This document shows, piece after piece, positions 53,187-63,052 of a stretch of DNA of 64,000 bases. This stretch comes from Coix lacryma-jobi var. lacryma-jobi (Eukaryota; Streptophyta; Magnoliopsida; Poales; Poaceae), in the NCBI GenBank assembly GCA_009763385.1, contig CM019825.1, positions 20,885,499-20,949,498 of the forward strand, in the 5' to 3' direction. A program made the translations under genes and the position numbers. The stretch's first letter is position 1. Every line of letters begins with the position of its first letter. The notes below the pieces were generated by a model. That model was not told the DNA's origin. It saw only the letters and a program-made list of their open reading frames with translations, and did not search any database.

Positions 53187-54701
53187 CGCGAGGCTTGGCC
53201 TCGATCCGTACCCGCGGGCTGGGCCCCGGGTTAACTGACACTGCCATCTGACAACTGACGAGCTGACAACTGCCACGACCCGGACTCGCTGCGAGAATAG
53301 ATAGGATATATAAGAAACATATAATCTAGAGATGAGGAGGCCTATCGGAAGCAAAGCATAGGGGATAAGAAGGGAAAAGGCTTTGCTACCTGACGATCCG
53401 ACGAAACGAGCACGAGAGGAGATGAGGATCGACGTTCCGGGGTCCACACAACACACCAATTGGTCTGCAAAGGGTTTGGGTGAAAACGGGGGTCAAAAGC
53501 TTGATGAACGGCCTTTGAAGCACTGCGACGAACACATGGTGTGCACTGGTTATGAGAGAGGGGGTAGGATGCTCACTGTGAAGGTTCTGCAGACCGGGGT
53601 GAAGTCACCGGAGTGGGAGGAGGTGCTCGAGGACAACTCCGTCGAGGTGAACCCCCGGAGAAAGGAACTCTGGCGAGCTGCTCCGGCGAGGGGCTCAGGT
53701 GGGGGTCGGGCAAGAGCACGCGCGCGGGTGCGAGGAAACTGCGGGGCAGGTGGCGGCCGACGGGGGTGCAGCGGCCGGCGAGGAGGTGGCAGAGCAACAG
53801 TGGCCGGCGGCGAGGGCTCGGGAGGGTGGTTCACGGCGGCGCTAGGGTTAGGGTGGCGGCTCGGTGGACCAGGCACGGGCGGGTGAGCGCGAGGAAGAAG
53901 ACAATGGATGGGATGACATGTGGGACCCAGATGTCAATAGAAGACCTTACTGTGCCGCTTAAAGGGTCATCGGACGCGCCGGTGATTACGCAACGGACGC
54001 GCCGATGCCCGTCCAGAGAGCTCCAGAAACGCTCTTCGCGCATCGGACGCGTCCTATGCCTCGGCATCGGACGCTGGGCAGCAGCGTCCGATGGAGCATC
54101 GGACGCTCCGATGAGAATGCATCGGACGCTATCCTGACACTGTTTCAGCCGGAGCTGTCTATAGTGCAGAGCATCGGACGCTGGGGGAGCGTCCGATGCA
54201 GCGTCCGATGCCACATTTTGAGCAGTTTTGAAGATTTCTGTTGCGGCTCACTCTCCCAACCAAATTCCAACTCAAATAAGAGGCAAATAAACACCAGTTG
54301 GAACCTAGTATGAGCATCCTCGCATAAACCCTCAATTTTATAAATATTTTGCCATAGGCTACATATCCTTTTTAGAGAAAATAGGCGATAAATCCCAAGG
54401 AGACAACATGTGGCCACCAAAACTAGGGGACTCAACCATTAGGAGCCTCAAATGCTCCCCCTAGCGGTGGACGAACACAACGGTTGCTCAAAGAATAATC
54501 GAAAAGAAACGACGAAACAACAACCATGCATATGGAATGCAATACAAGATTTGAATCTAGGTTGCTTGTCAAGTTTGCTCGTGGGTAAGCTTCTTCACAC
54601 GCTTTTTAGGGCGGTTATCTTAACCACGTCTGACAAGCCTATGTGCATAGCATAATTTAAACATGGCATATTATACAATGCAATGCAAAGACAACCCCTT
54701 T
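53187..54701. other. Non-coding 3' internal region of the copia element
   Basis: GC-rich sequence at 53500-53880 with chance frames, the third CGGACGC motif cluster (53960-54205), then an AT-richer stretch up to the RT stop at 54702. No supported gene. Confidence 0.5.
53960..54205. repeat. CATCGGACGC motif cluster, internal copy
   Basis: Contains CATCGGACGCGCCGGTGAT, GCATCGGACGCGTCCTATGC, GGCATCGGACGCTGGGCAGC, GCGTCCGATGGAGCATCGGA and GCGTCCGATGCAGCGTCCGA. It has the same vocabulary as the LTR clusters but a different arrangement, and lies well outside the LTRs. Confidence 0.85.
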
Positions 54702-57116
54702 TCACCTTTTGACGAAGTTACTTAGATCAAGCACATTAAGCTCACTTCGCAATCTACAAAGAGTGTTTTCATCTAGGGGTTTTGTGAAGATATCCGCCAA
54801 TTGATCTTCGGTTCTAACTCCCTCTAAGGATATATCTTTCTTTGAAACATGATCTCTAAGGAAGTGATGGCGAATATCTATGTGCTTTGTGCGAGAGTGT
54901 TGAACCAGGTTGTTAGCAAGCTTAACCGCGCTCTCATTGTCACACAACAAAGGTACCCTTTCTAGAACTACACCATAGTCTAAAAGGGTTTGTTTCATAT
55001 AAAGGATTTGTGCACAACAAGCACCCGCAGCTATGTATTCCGCCTCGGCGGTAGACAAGGCCACACTATTTTGCTTTTTCGAACTCCATGAAACTAGTGA
55101 TCTCCCAAGCAAATGGCACCCTCCGGATGTGCTTTTTCTATCTACTTTGCAACCCGCGTAATCCGAATCGGAATACCCAACGAGTTGGAAGTTAGCTCCT
55201 TTGGGATACCAAAGGCCAAAGCTTGGGGTGTGCTTTAGGTACCTAAGGATTCTCTTCACCGCTATGAGATGTGATTCCCTAGGATCGGCTTGAAAGCGAG
55301 CACACATGCACACACTAAACATGATGTCGGGCCTAGATGCGGTCAAATATAACAAGCTACCAATCATAGAACGGTAGAGAGTTTGGTCAACCGGGTTACC
55401 TCCCACATCTAGGTCGAGGTGTCCATTTGTTGGCATTGGAGTCTTGATAGGCTTGCAATCATTCATGTTGAAGCGCTTGAGGAGGTCTTTTGTATACTTC
55501 TCTTGAGATATGAAAGTCCCCTCCTTCAATTGCTTGACTTGGAAGCCTAGAAAGAATGTGAGCTCTCCAATCATGGACATCTCGAACTCCTTCGACATCA
55601 AGTCACCAAATTCCTTGCAATAAGCTTCATTTGTTGACCCGAAGATGATATCATCAACGTAGACTTGACAAATGAAGATCTCTCCATCAAGCTTCTTGGT
55701 GAATAGTGTGGTGTCGACCATCCCAATGATGAAGCACTTCTCAATGAGGAAGTCCCGGAGGCGCTCGTACCATGCTCTTGGGGCTTGCTTGAGCCCATAT
55801 AGCGCCTTGGACAACCTATAAACATGATTAGGATATCTAGGGTCTTCAAACCCGGGAGGTTGATCAACATAGACTAGTTCATTTATGAAGCCATTTAAAA
55901 AAGCACTTTTCACATCCATTTGATATAATTTAATGTCATGATGTGATGCATATGCAAGGAGGATACGAATGGCTTCGAGTCTTGCAACCGGTGCAAAGGT
56001 CTCTCCAAAATCCAAACCTTCAACGTGAGAGAACCCCTTTGCCACTAGCCTTGCCTTGTTTCTAACAACCTTGCCTTGATCATCTTGCTTGTTCCTAAAC
56101 ACCCATTTGGTTCCAATGACTCTTGCGCCTTTGGGTCGCTCTTCAAGTGTCCAAACTTGGTTGCAGGTGAAGTTGTTTAATTCTTCATGCATAGCATTCA
56201 CCCAATCCGGATCACCTAGAGCTTCATCTACAATGGTAGGCTCAACAAGAGACACAAATGAGTGATGTTCAATAAATAAAGCAAGTTTTTGAGATCGAGT
56301 CATTACACCCCTTGTTGGACTCCCTATGATGAGATCTTGAGGATGAGCTTGTAGTAGAGGAGTAGTCCTTTGATCAACCACTTGAGGGGCCGCTTGTGGA
56401 GCATCAACATCTTGAGCTTGTACCACCATTTGATCATGGGAGACATGAGTATCTTCAAATGGATCTCTCCCTTCTTTGTCATCAACATGTGGTACATTGG
56501 ATGATGATGGCTTGTCAATGACTTGCACATCATCATCATCATCTTTAGGCTTGATGGCTTCAACCGGCATGTTGCTCATTGCTTCCCTCAATGGTTCATC
56601 ACCTACATCATCAAGATTTTCATGCCCTCCTTGAGAGCCATTAGATTCATCGAATTCCACATCATATGTTTCTTCTACCATCCTGGTGGCATGGTTGAAT
56701 ACTCGATATGCTTTGGACTTCAATGAGTAACCAACAAGAAAACCAATATCACATTGGCATTGAAACTTCCCTAGGTGTTGGCGCTTCTTGTAGATGTAGC
56801 ATTTGCACCCAAACACTCTAAAGAATGATATGTCTGGCTTCTTGTTGTTGAGTAGCTCATAGGGGGTCTTGCCAAGGAGACAATGGGGGAACAACCGGTT
56901 TGATGCATAGCAAGCGGTGTTGATTGCTTCCGCCCAAAATCTTTCCGATGTAGTGTATTCATCTAACATTGTCCTTGCTAGGGTGATTAGTGTCCGATTC
57001 TTCCTCTCAACTACCCCATTTTGTTGTGGTGTGTAGGTTGCGGAAACTTCATGCTTGATCCCAACTTCATCACAATATTGCTCAATGTGGTTTGTCAAAC
57101 TCTCTTCCATTGTCAC
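54702..57116 (-). CDS. Copia integrase C-terminus, reverse transcriptase and RNase H
   Basis: An open frame of about 800 codons that copies element RNA into DNA. In order: the end of the integrase core with its catalytic Glu region (YTPQQNGVVERKNRTL), the copia GKY-like segment, the reverse transcriptase (ALEERPKGAR-type start, TKWVFRNKQDDQGKVVRNKA, YQMDVKSAFLNGFI, YGLKQAPRAWYERL, catalytic YVDDIIFGS) and RNase H (YSDSDYAGCKVDRKSTSG, LSTAEAEYIA, LLCDNESAVKLANN, ADIFTKPLD). All motifs are intact. It is separated from the upstream integrase frame by a one-base shift near 57095, so it would not be made as part of the normal polyprotein. Confidence 0.93.
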   Translation of the reverse strand: MTMEESLTNHIEQYCDEVGIKHEVSATYTPQQNGVVERKNRTLITLARTMLDEYTTSERFWAEAINTACYASNRLFPHCLLGKTPYELLNNKKPDISFFRVFGCKCYIYKKRQHLGKFQCQCDIGFLVGYSLKSKAYRVFNHATRMVEETYDVEFDESNGSQGGHENLDDVGDEPLREAMSNMPVEAIKPKDDDDDVQVIDKPSSSNVPHVDDKEGRDPFEDTHVSHDQMVVQAQDVDAPQAAPQVVDQRTTPLLQAHPQDLIIGSPTRGVMTRSQKLALFIEHHSFVSLVEPTIVDEALGDPDWVNAMHEELNNFTCNQVWTLEERPKGARVIGTKWVFRNKQDDQGKVVRNKARLVAKGFSHVEGLDFGETFAPVARLEAIRILLAYASHHDIKLYQMDVKSAFLNGFINELVYVDQPPGFEDPRYPNHVYRLSKALYGLKQAPRAWYERLRDFLIEKCFIIGMVDTTLFTKKLDGEIFICQVYVDDIIFGSTNEAYCKEFGDLMSKEFEMSMIGELTFFLGFQVKQLKEGTFISQEKYTKDLLKRFNMNDCKPIKTPMPTNGHLDLDVGGNPVDQTLYRSMIGSLLYLTASRPDIMFSVCMCARFQADPRESHLIAVKRILRYLKHTPSFGLWYPKGANFQLVGYSDSDYAGCKVDRKSTSGGCHLLGRSLVSWSSKKQNSVALSTAEAEYIAAGACCAQILYMKQTLLDYGVVLERVPLLCDNESAVKLANNLVQHSRTKHIDIRHHFLRDHVSKKDISLEGVRTEDQLADIFTKPLDENTLCRLRSELNVLDLSNFVKR

Positions 57117-57927
57117 TTCTTATCTTTTTGATCTTCAAGTCAAACTCATTTTGGGCTCTCTTGGCAAACTTCTTGAATGAAGGGGTTGCTTCGGATTTGC
57201 CATGAAGAAAGAATACCCAAGTGTATCTAGAGTAGTCATCAACAATCACTAGGCAATAGAGATTTCCACCCAAGCTAGCATATGTTGTTGGTCCAAATAG
57301 ATCCATGTGAAGTAGCTCCAACTCTCTTGATGTTGATACAAAGGCTTTGGTTGGATGTGTATTTGCAACTTGCTTGCTGTCTTGACATGCACTACACAAT
57401 TTGTCATTCTCAAACTTGACATCCTTCAAGCCTCTAACCAAATCCTTCTTCAATAGCTTGTTGAGAGTGTTCATTCCAACATGAGCCAATCTTCTATGCC
57501 ATAACCAACCAAGTGATTGCTTAGTGAATAAACATGTCTTCAAGTTGGCATCTTCGGAGGTGAAATCCACTAGGTAGAGATTGTTGTATCTAAAGCCTTT
57601 GAATATCACTTGTGTATCATCTTTCTTGGTCACAACCACTTCCTTGTCGGTGAACAAACATTGAAAGCCAAGATCACATAGTTGCCCAACGGATAGCAAG
57701 TTGAAGCTCAATGATGCAACTAGTAGCACATTGGATATGGTATGATCATTTGATATAGCCACTTTGCCCAATCCCTTGACATTGCCCTTTGAGTTGTCAC
57801 CAAATGTTATCTTTTCTTGGTCATCGACATTCTCTTCTAGTGAGGTGAACATCCGGGGATCACCGGTCATATGTTGTGTGCAACCACTATAAATCACCCA
57901 ATGAGATCCACCGGTCTTGTAGTTCAC
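57082..57927 (-). CDS. Copia protease and integrase N-terminus
   Basis: Holds the aspartic protease (HWVIYSGCTQHMTGDP) and the integrase with its HHCC zinc finger (WLWHRRLAHVGMNTL ... KLCSACQDSKQ) and first two catalytic acidic residues (LELLHMDLFGP, IRSDNGREF). The protease triad normally reads Asp-Ser-Gly; here Tyr replaces the Asp (a GAT-to-TAT type change), which should abolish cleavage. The frame ends prematurely after EFDKPH because of one extra base. It is offset by one frame from gag, and no clear frameshifting signal was seen. Confidence 0.9.
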   Translation of the reverse strand: MNYKTGGSHWVIYSGCTQHMTGDPRMFTSLEENVDDQEKITFGDNSKGNVKGLGKVAISNDHTISNVLLVASLSFNLLSVGQLCDLGFQCLFTDKEVVVTKKDDTQVIFKGFRYNNLYLVDFTSEDANLKTCLFTKQSLGWLWHRRLAHVGMNTLNKLLKKDLVRGLKDVKFENDKLCSACQDSKQVANTHPTKAFVSTSRELELLHMDLFGPTTYASLGGNLYCLVIVDDYSRYTWVFFLHGKSEATPSFKKFAKRAQNEFDLKIKKIRSDNGREFDKPH

Positions 57928-57943
57928 CTACACACATGAGAAA

Positions 57944-59371
57944 TCAAGCTTGAGCTTTTGGGACCCAAACTTGTTGAGGTCCCTTAACCTTTTCTACTAG
58001 TGACTTTGCAACCCAAATTTGCATTGGCCTATTCTTGTTAGGAGGCCCCATGAACATAACTTTCATCTTGCCACTAGAATCTTGTCTAAGCATGTAGTGA
58101 GCATTGAAAGCAAAGGGCCTAGCATGCTTGGGCAAGGGTGTGGGCTTTGGCTCTTCACAATCATGAGCAAAGTGATGTTCCTTTCCACACTCATAGCATC
58201 TTCCAATCTTCTTCTTCTTTGGCTTAGTGATGCTCTTGCGTTGCTTCATTTTCTCTTCAAGAAAGCCAATGCCATTTCTATTTGTCTTCATGACGGTGTT
58301 CATGAGAAGCTCACGTTGAAGACATTGACCCTTTGTAAAGTTCCTCAATCCGGTGGTGAGGTGTTCCTTTTCCCTCTTGAGCTTGTCATTCTCTTGTTGG
58401 AGCTCTAATTGAGATGGTGTCATCTTGTAATCTCTCTCCATCTTCAATCTCTTGTTCTCTTCTTTTAGCATGTCAAGCTCAAGTGTCATGCTATACTAAT
58501 CATATTGGGTCTCAACAATGACTTGCTTTGTGGTTGCAAGCTTCTCTAGATCAACCTTGAGCTTTGCATTCTCATTCTTGATCTTGATGTAATCATCATA
58601 GTGATCGGCCACAACCACACTCTTGCCTTTGCCACTAGCTCTTTGCTCATCATGCTCACTAACCAAGTCCTCACAAGATGTTGCTATGTCACACTTAACA
58701 ACAAGGTTAGGAGCATCATGTGTCTCATGTGAAAGCATATCATAAGAAATGGTGAGAGCATCATAGTCAACTTTCACTTGAGTGTATTGTTCTTTTAGCA
58801 AAGCATAACTAGTGGTAAAGTCACTATGCATCTTATCAAGTTTTTCATTTTTAGCTTTGAGCTCCTTGTTAGAGGACTTGAGCTCCTTGATAGTGGATGA
58901 CATAGTTGCAAGTTCATCTTTTAGTTCATCACTAGCATGAATAGCATGATCACATTTCTCAATAAGAGATTCATTTTCATCAACAAGCTTTTCATTTTTA
59001 GCTCTAGTCTTTCTTATGATTTTAGAGTAGTCGTTTAGCAATTTGACAAGCTCATCATAAGTAGGTGCCTCAAATTCACCATCACTATCACTATCACTAG
59101 AGTCATCATCGTTTTGTACCTTCCGGTCACCCTTGGCCATAAGGCATAGGTGTGTAGATGATGATGGCGATGGTGGTGGTGGTGGTGTAGAGGAGCCAAT
59201 GACTAGAGCAGCCACCTTCTCCTTCTCATCATCACTATCTTCATTTGATGAGCCACCGGAGGAGTCAATGTCGGTGAGCCAATCACCAACAATGTAAGCC
59301 TTCCCACCTTTCTTGTGGTATTGCTTCTTCTTCTTGTCATCCTTCTTCTAGTAGGGCTTTTCATCCTTCTT
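57944..59371 (-). pseudogene. C-terminal Gag extension of the copia element, with stops
   Basis: In frame with gag but interrupted by stop codons just after 59372, near 59350 and at 58493-58495. The open parts encode an acidic, Ser-rich linker (DDSSDSDSDGEFEAPTYDEL), a long Lys/Glu/Leu coiled coil (58496-59000; SSTIKELKSSNKELKAKNEK), then a second Lys-rich segment and a second zinc knuckle CYECGKEHHFAHDC (near 58190) before VWVPKAQA. Such extensions are usual in SIRE/Opie-like Gags. The stops mean only the N-terminal Gag can be made. Confidence 0.8.
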
Positions 59372-60343
59372 CTAATCTTCACTTGATGAGTCATACTTCT
59401 TGCCCTTGTTCTTGTTCTTGTAGCTCTCTTTCTTGGGCTTGGTGCATTGATGAGCAAGATGGCCAAGCTCACCGCAATTGTAGCAATCCATTTTGGAGAT
59501 TGGCCTCCTCTTGCTACTTGTGAAGAACTTCTTCTTTCTTGAGTCAAAGTTGACTCCATTCTTGTGAAGCTTCTTCAACATCTTGGTGGTTCTTCTCACC
59601 ATGAGAGCAATGTTGGAATCATCTTCTTCATCACTTGAACTCTCATGATGCACCACAATAGCCTTGGACTTGCCCTTCTTGTCATGGCTAGCTTTGAAGG
59701 CCAAGTCCTTCTTCTTGTCGGTGGAGGAGCCACCACTTGGTGTGATGTGCATGTACATCTCATGCGCATTGATCTTTCCCAAGATTTGAGTTGGTGTAGC
59801 GGTGGAAAGATCACCTTGATGTAGCACCATCATGATGTGTCCATACTTCTCAATTGGAAGGACACAAAGAATCTTCCTCACAACATCGGATGGTTGCATT
59901 TGTGTGAGGCCAAGTCCATTGAGTTCTTCTACAAGAACATTCAAGCGTGAGTACATTTCATTTGCACTTTCATTAGCATGCATATCAAATGAATGAAGTT
60001 TTTGCATAACTAAATGATATCTCTCCTCACGCTCACTCTTGGTCCCCTCGTGGAGAGCACAAATGTTATCCCATAGATCATGGGCATTCTTGTGGTTCCA
60101 GACGCGGTTAAACACATCCTTGCAAATGCCTCTAAAAAGAATATTTTTGGCCTTTGCATTCCACTTCTCATTTTCTTCCTCATGTGGCGTGAGGCTAGTG
60201 CCCTCCTTGGGTTTGGGGAACTCGGTTATGGTGGCATCGCGGCATTTCACATCAACTGCTTCTAGGTACGACTCCATACGGATTTTCCAATATGGAAAGT
60301 CGTCTCCCTCGAACATGGGAGGTGGTCCATCACCTCTGGACAT
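59372..60343 (-). CDS. Copia Gag (capsid and nucleocapsid)
   Basis: A 323-residue frame starting MSRGDGPPPMFEGDDFPYWK at 60343, shortly after the PBS. The N-terminal YWKIRMESYL and the UBN2-type gag core (AKNILFRGICKDVFNRVWNH, LWDNICALHEGTK, FDMHANESANEMYSRLNVLV, LPIEKYGHIM) form the capsid; DCYNCGELGHLAHQC is the zinc knuckle (C-x2-C-x4-H-x4-C) that binds RNA. It ends at a stop after a KYDSSSED tail, where related elements continue, so the stop is probably a lesion. Confidence 0.92.
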   Translation of the reverse strand: MSRGDGPPPMFEGDDFPYWKIRMESYLEAVDVKCRDATITEFPKPKEGTSLTPHEEENEKWNAKAKNILFRGICKDVFNRVWNHKNAHDLWDNICALHEGTKSEREERYHLVMQKLHSFDMHANESANEMYSRLNVLVEELNGLGLTQMQPSDVVRKILCVLPIEKYGHIMMVLHQGDLSTATPTQILGKINAHEMYMHITPSGGSSTDKKKDLAFKASHDKKGKSKAIVVHHESSSDEEDDSNIALMVRRTTKMLKKLHKNGVNFDSRKKKFFTSSKRRPISKMDCYNCGELGHLAHQCTKPKKESYKNKNKGKKYDSSSED

Positions 60344-60381
60344 CTTAACTCTAGGCGGTTAAGCCTAAATCGAGAGCACGA

Positions 60382-60394
60382 GGCTCCGATACCA
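60382..60394 (-). other. Copia primer binding site
   Basis: The minus strand reads TGGTATCGGAGCC two bases after the LTR end, complementary in type to initiator methionine tRNA. The gypsy element at 1103-1115 has the same 13 bases. Confidence 0.92.
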
Positions 60395-60396
60395 AT

Positions 60397-61943
60397 TGAA
60401 AGGATCAAGTTGCCCAAGAGGGGGGGGGGTGAATTGGGCGTTTCTAAAACTTCTTGCAATAATAAAACCTATCAAGCCTCAATTAACCCCCTGGTGCCTA
60501 GAAGTGTGATTCTATTTATTCTACAGCACAAAAGACCAAGTCTAAGCCACTCCTACTCTAGCAAAGCAATTCAATATAGAATGAACAACAAGTAGTAATG
60601 CGGAATTGAATTGCTTGAAAGTAAATGCGTAAGTAAAAGAGTAGAGATGACTCGATGATCTTTTTGCCGAGGTATCGAGGTGTCGGCACACCCCCCTAGT
60701 CCTCGTTGGAGCACCCGCGCAAGGGTATCGCTCCCCCTTGATCCGCGGAAGGATCAAGTGCTCACTACGAGCTGATTCTTTGCCACTCCGGCCCGGTGAA
60801 TCGCTCGCTACCGGTCACAAGCTTGCTTGGGTCATCCACAATGCCACCGGATGCTCTCCAAGCTTCACGATCGCCCCCAAGCCGTCTAGGTGATGCCGAT
60901 CACCAAGAGTAACAAGCTAGAACTCTCACTTGACCAACACAAGGCCAAAGAGATGGATGGATGCACACTTGCTACTCAATTCTCACTAGGAGGTGTCTAA
61001 TTCTCACAATTAGCAAATCACTCAACCTCACTAGGGCTCTTGCACTCACTCACACTCATAATGTGTTTCTCAGCAGATGGAAGTGGCAAGAACACACAAA
61101 TGGATGGAGGGAAGGAAGTATATATACTCCCCCAACCGGCCATCCAAAAACAGCACAAGACAGACATTCTGCGGGGGCATCGGACGCGCCGATGCCTAGC
61201 ATCGGACGCTCCGATGACCTCGTCCAACGGTCTACTGTACCTTCTTGTCAGACTGTTTAAAGAGACATCGGACGCGTCCGATGTGGATTTGACCTCTCTG
61301 GAACCTCTCTGGATGTCCATCGGACGCTGGCCCTCAGCGTCCGATGCCTGCGTCCGATGCGGCCTCCAGTTCACGCCCACGTGAACAGTGGCATGGGCGC
61401 GTCTGATGTGAACACATCGGCGCGTCCGATGCCACGCACCAGACTAAACCCTAGTCAGGGTGGCATCGGACGCGTCCGATGCTAACCTAGCCAGCGTTCG
61501 ATGCCCATAACAAGGGCAAACTCAACTCGGATCGCGACGCGGCCTAAACGACTTTTGATCCTCTCGACTTAAGGCATCTCTCTGAGCTACCTAGGGCTAT
61601 GAAATAACAAGTGTGCACCACACCTACCTCAATAGACTCATCTAGGTCAAGCTACTCATTCACACTCCCCTTTATAGTACGGCCAAAGGAAAAACAAAGA
61701 CCTAAGACTACCTAAGTGTCCTCCAACACCATATGACACTTAGCCTAGTCTACCACCGTCTTCGTCGTCCGTCCTTTGAAAACCAAAATGATATCCATCG
61801 CCAGGGGGCATGAACTTCATATGCTCGTATCGTCGCCATTACCGTGACCTAACTTAATCCTGTTTCTGCAAAACACACGTTAGTCACAGTAATCTTGTGT
61901 TTCATCCAATCACCGAAACCTACTAGGGGCCAAGATGCATTCA
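60397..61943 (-). repeat. Copia 5' LTR
   Basis: 1,547 bp, TGAAAGGATC to GATGCATTCA on the plus strand. It differs from the 3' LTR by scattered substitutions and a few indels (for example a longer G run at 60421-60429 and a shorter CGGACGC zone), which suggests a fairly recent insertion. The motif cluster is at about 61175-61505. Confidence 0.93.
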
Positions 61944-62150
61944 TGGCACTCGGCAAAGATGGCCTCTTTGCCGAGTGCCACGTTGGCTAGCACTCGGCAA
62001 AGATGACCTCTTTGCCGAGTGCCACGTTGGCTGGCACTCGGCAAAGAGGGCCTCTTTGCCGAGTTTCATGGTCAAGGCACTCGGCAAAGAGGCCGAGCTG
62101 GGCAAAAATTTACCCGGCTTTGCCGAGTGCCGTGGCCTCTTTGCCGAGTG
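61944..62150. repeat. CACTA subterminal repeats, right of the copia insertion
   Basis: GGCACTCGGCAAAG and TTTGCCGAGTGCCACGTTGG units identical in type to 49092-49424. They run directly into the truncated transposase coding sequence near 62150 without the rest of the gene. Confidence 0.88.
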
Positions 62151-62788
62151 TGGCACCCTTTTGGACAAGCATGGATATGCTCATACGGCATCTTAAGCGC
62201 ACGAAGAAGTTTCTGCGACTCGTACGTGTTCTTCGGCAGAATGTGACCCTCCGGCAACAGGGTGCCCAAAATTGCCAACATGTCATCGAAGGCGTCTCGA
62301 CTCAAGCTATACTGCGACTTGAACCCCATTAGGCGTCCAATGGCATCCAGTTGTGAAACCATTGTCTTTTCATGAAGGGGCTTCTGTGCCGAAGACATCA
62401 TGTCGTAGAACGCCTTTGCGATGTCCTCTGGCTCCTCCAATCCTTCACCGAATTGTGCCTCTTGAAAGTCCCCCATCATGTCTGCTACCCCGACATCTCC
62501 ATCATACTCCTCGAGGCGTTGTCTCACCACCTTCTCTCTAATCCGATCGGCTTCACCATGGTGGACCCAACAAGTATAGTTTTCAACGAATCCGTACTTG
62601 TAAAGATCTACCCCCACATTATCCTTAAATTTTCTTGTCTTGTTCCCACATTTGCTGCAGGGACACGACATCCGACTCGACCCTTTAGCAGCCGGACCAA
62701 ACGCATGCTCTAAGAAAGCATTGGTCTTAGTAACCCATTTTGTGCTCTTACTTGCGTGGCCCGTGTACATCCAGTCACGGTTATCCAT
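62151..62788 (-). pseudogene. TNP2-like CACTA transposase, N-terminal part only
   Basis: TNP2 proteins catalyse excision of CACTA elements. The ATG at 62788 (MDNRDWMYTG) starts a transposase-associated domain (WVTKTNAFLEHAF, CPCSKCGNKTRKF zinc-ribbon type, LYKYGFVENYTCWVHHGE), an acidic linker (FGEGLEEPEDIAKAFYDMMS) and the conserved PLHEKTMVSQLDAIGRLMGF, then RDAFDDMLAILGTLLPEGH, TYESQKLLRALKMPYEHIHA and CPKGC. There it stops being TNP2: at about 62150 the sequence switches into subterminal repeats, read through as chance codons to 62072. The DDE catalytic domain is missing, so the product cannot transpose. About 200 residues remain of roughly 700-1000 in the family. Confidence 0.9.
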
Positions 62789-62939
62789 CCTCTGCCATAT
62801 ACATATGTAAGCGAGTAATAAAACCAGCAATTGCATCTACACGACGTTCCTACCATCTAATAGGTGAAGGATAGGTCTTAATCCCACCCGAGGATGCGCA
62901 AATGGGTTAGTTTTCATGTTCTACTCCTACCCGAGACAG

Positions 62940-63035
62940 AATTTTGGCAGCACCTCCTCGCTGTTCTCCCGATACACGTCCTGGCAGGGAGAGTGTGTAT
63001 CCGGAGAACAACGAGGAGGTGGTGCCGAAACTCTG
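62940..63035. repeat. Inverted repeat upstream of TNP2
   Basis: CAGAATTTTGGCAGCACCTC and CTCGCTGTTCTCCCGATACAC face GTGTATCCGGAGAACAACGAG and GAGGTGGTGCCGAAACTCTG, around a 15-20-base spacer with CCTGGCAGGGAG. Stems of about 38 bp with a few mismatches. It lies in the presumed promoter side of the transposase gene, a place where grass CACTA elements often have such repeats. Confidence 0.8.
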
Positions 63036-63052
63036 ACTCTGACAGAAGCAGA

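Larger units (their letters stand above)
49425..61943 (-). mobile_element. Ty1/copia retrotransposon, SIRE/Opie-like, 12.5 kb
   Basis: Read on the minus strand: 5' LTR (61943-60397), PBS, gag (60343 onwards), protease-integrase, RT-RNase H, a long 3' region with an env-like part, polypurine tract and 3' LTR (50996-49425). Order PR-IN-RT-RH is that of Ty1/copia; large size, two zinc knuckles with a coiled-coil Gag extension and an extra region before the 3' LTR point to the SIRE/Maximus lineage (Opie, Ji). The coding region is broken by several stops, at least one frameshift and a changed protease residue, so the copy is defective although RT is intact. It sits in CACTA subterminal repeats; the flanks CCACG and TGGCA do not form a direct target duplication. 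Confidence 0.93.
49092..63052. mobile_element. CACTA transposon interrupted by a copia element
   Basis: The left end is CACTACAGGGTACGCCGGC at 49092, followed by TTTGCCGAGTGC / GCACTCGGCAAAG subterminal motifs (49092-49424). After the copia element the same motifs resume (61944-62150) and run into an N-terminal TNP2-type transposase fragment on the minus strand (62151-62788). The element's own 5' side continues to 63052, where another LTR element starts. The transposase is truncated, so the element is defective. Its right terminus is not visible. Confidence 0.85.

Noticed and set aside
53383..53886. 167-codon Gly/Arg-rich frame on the plus strand
   Set aside because: Antisense to the direction of the copia element, low complexity and without a domain.
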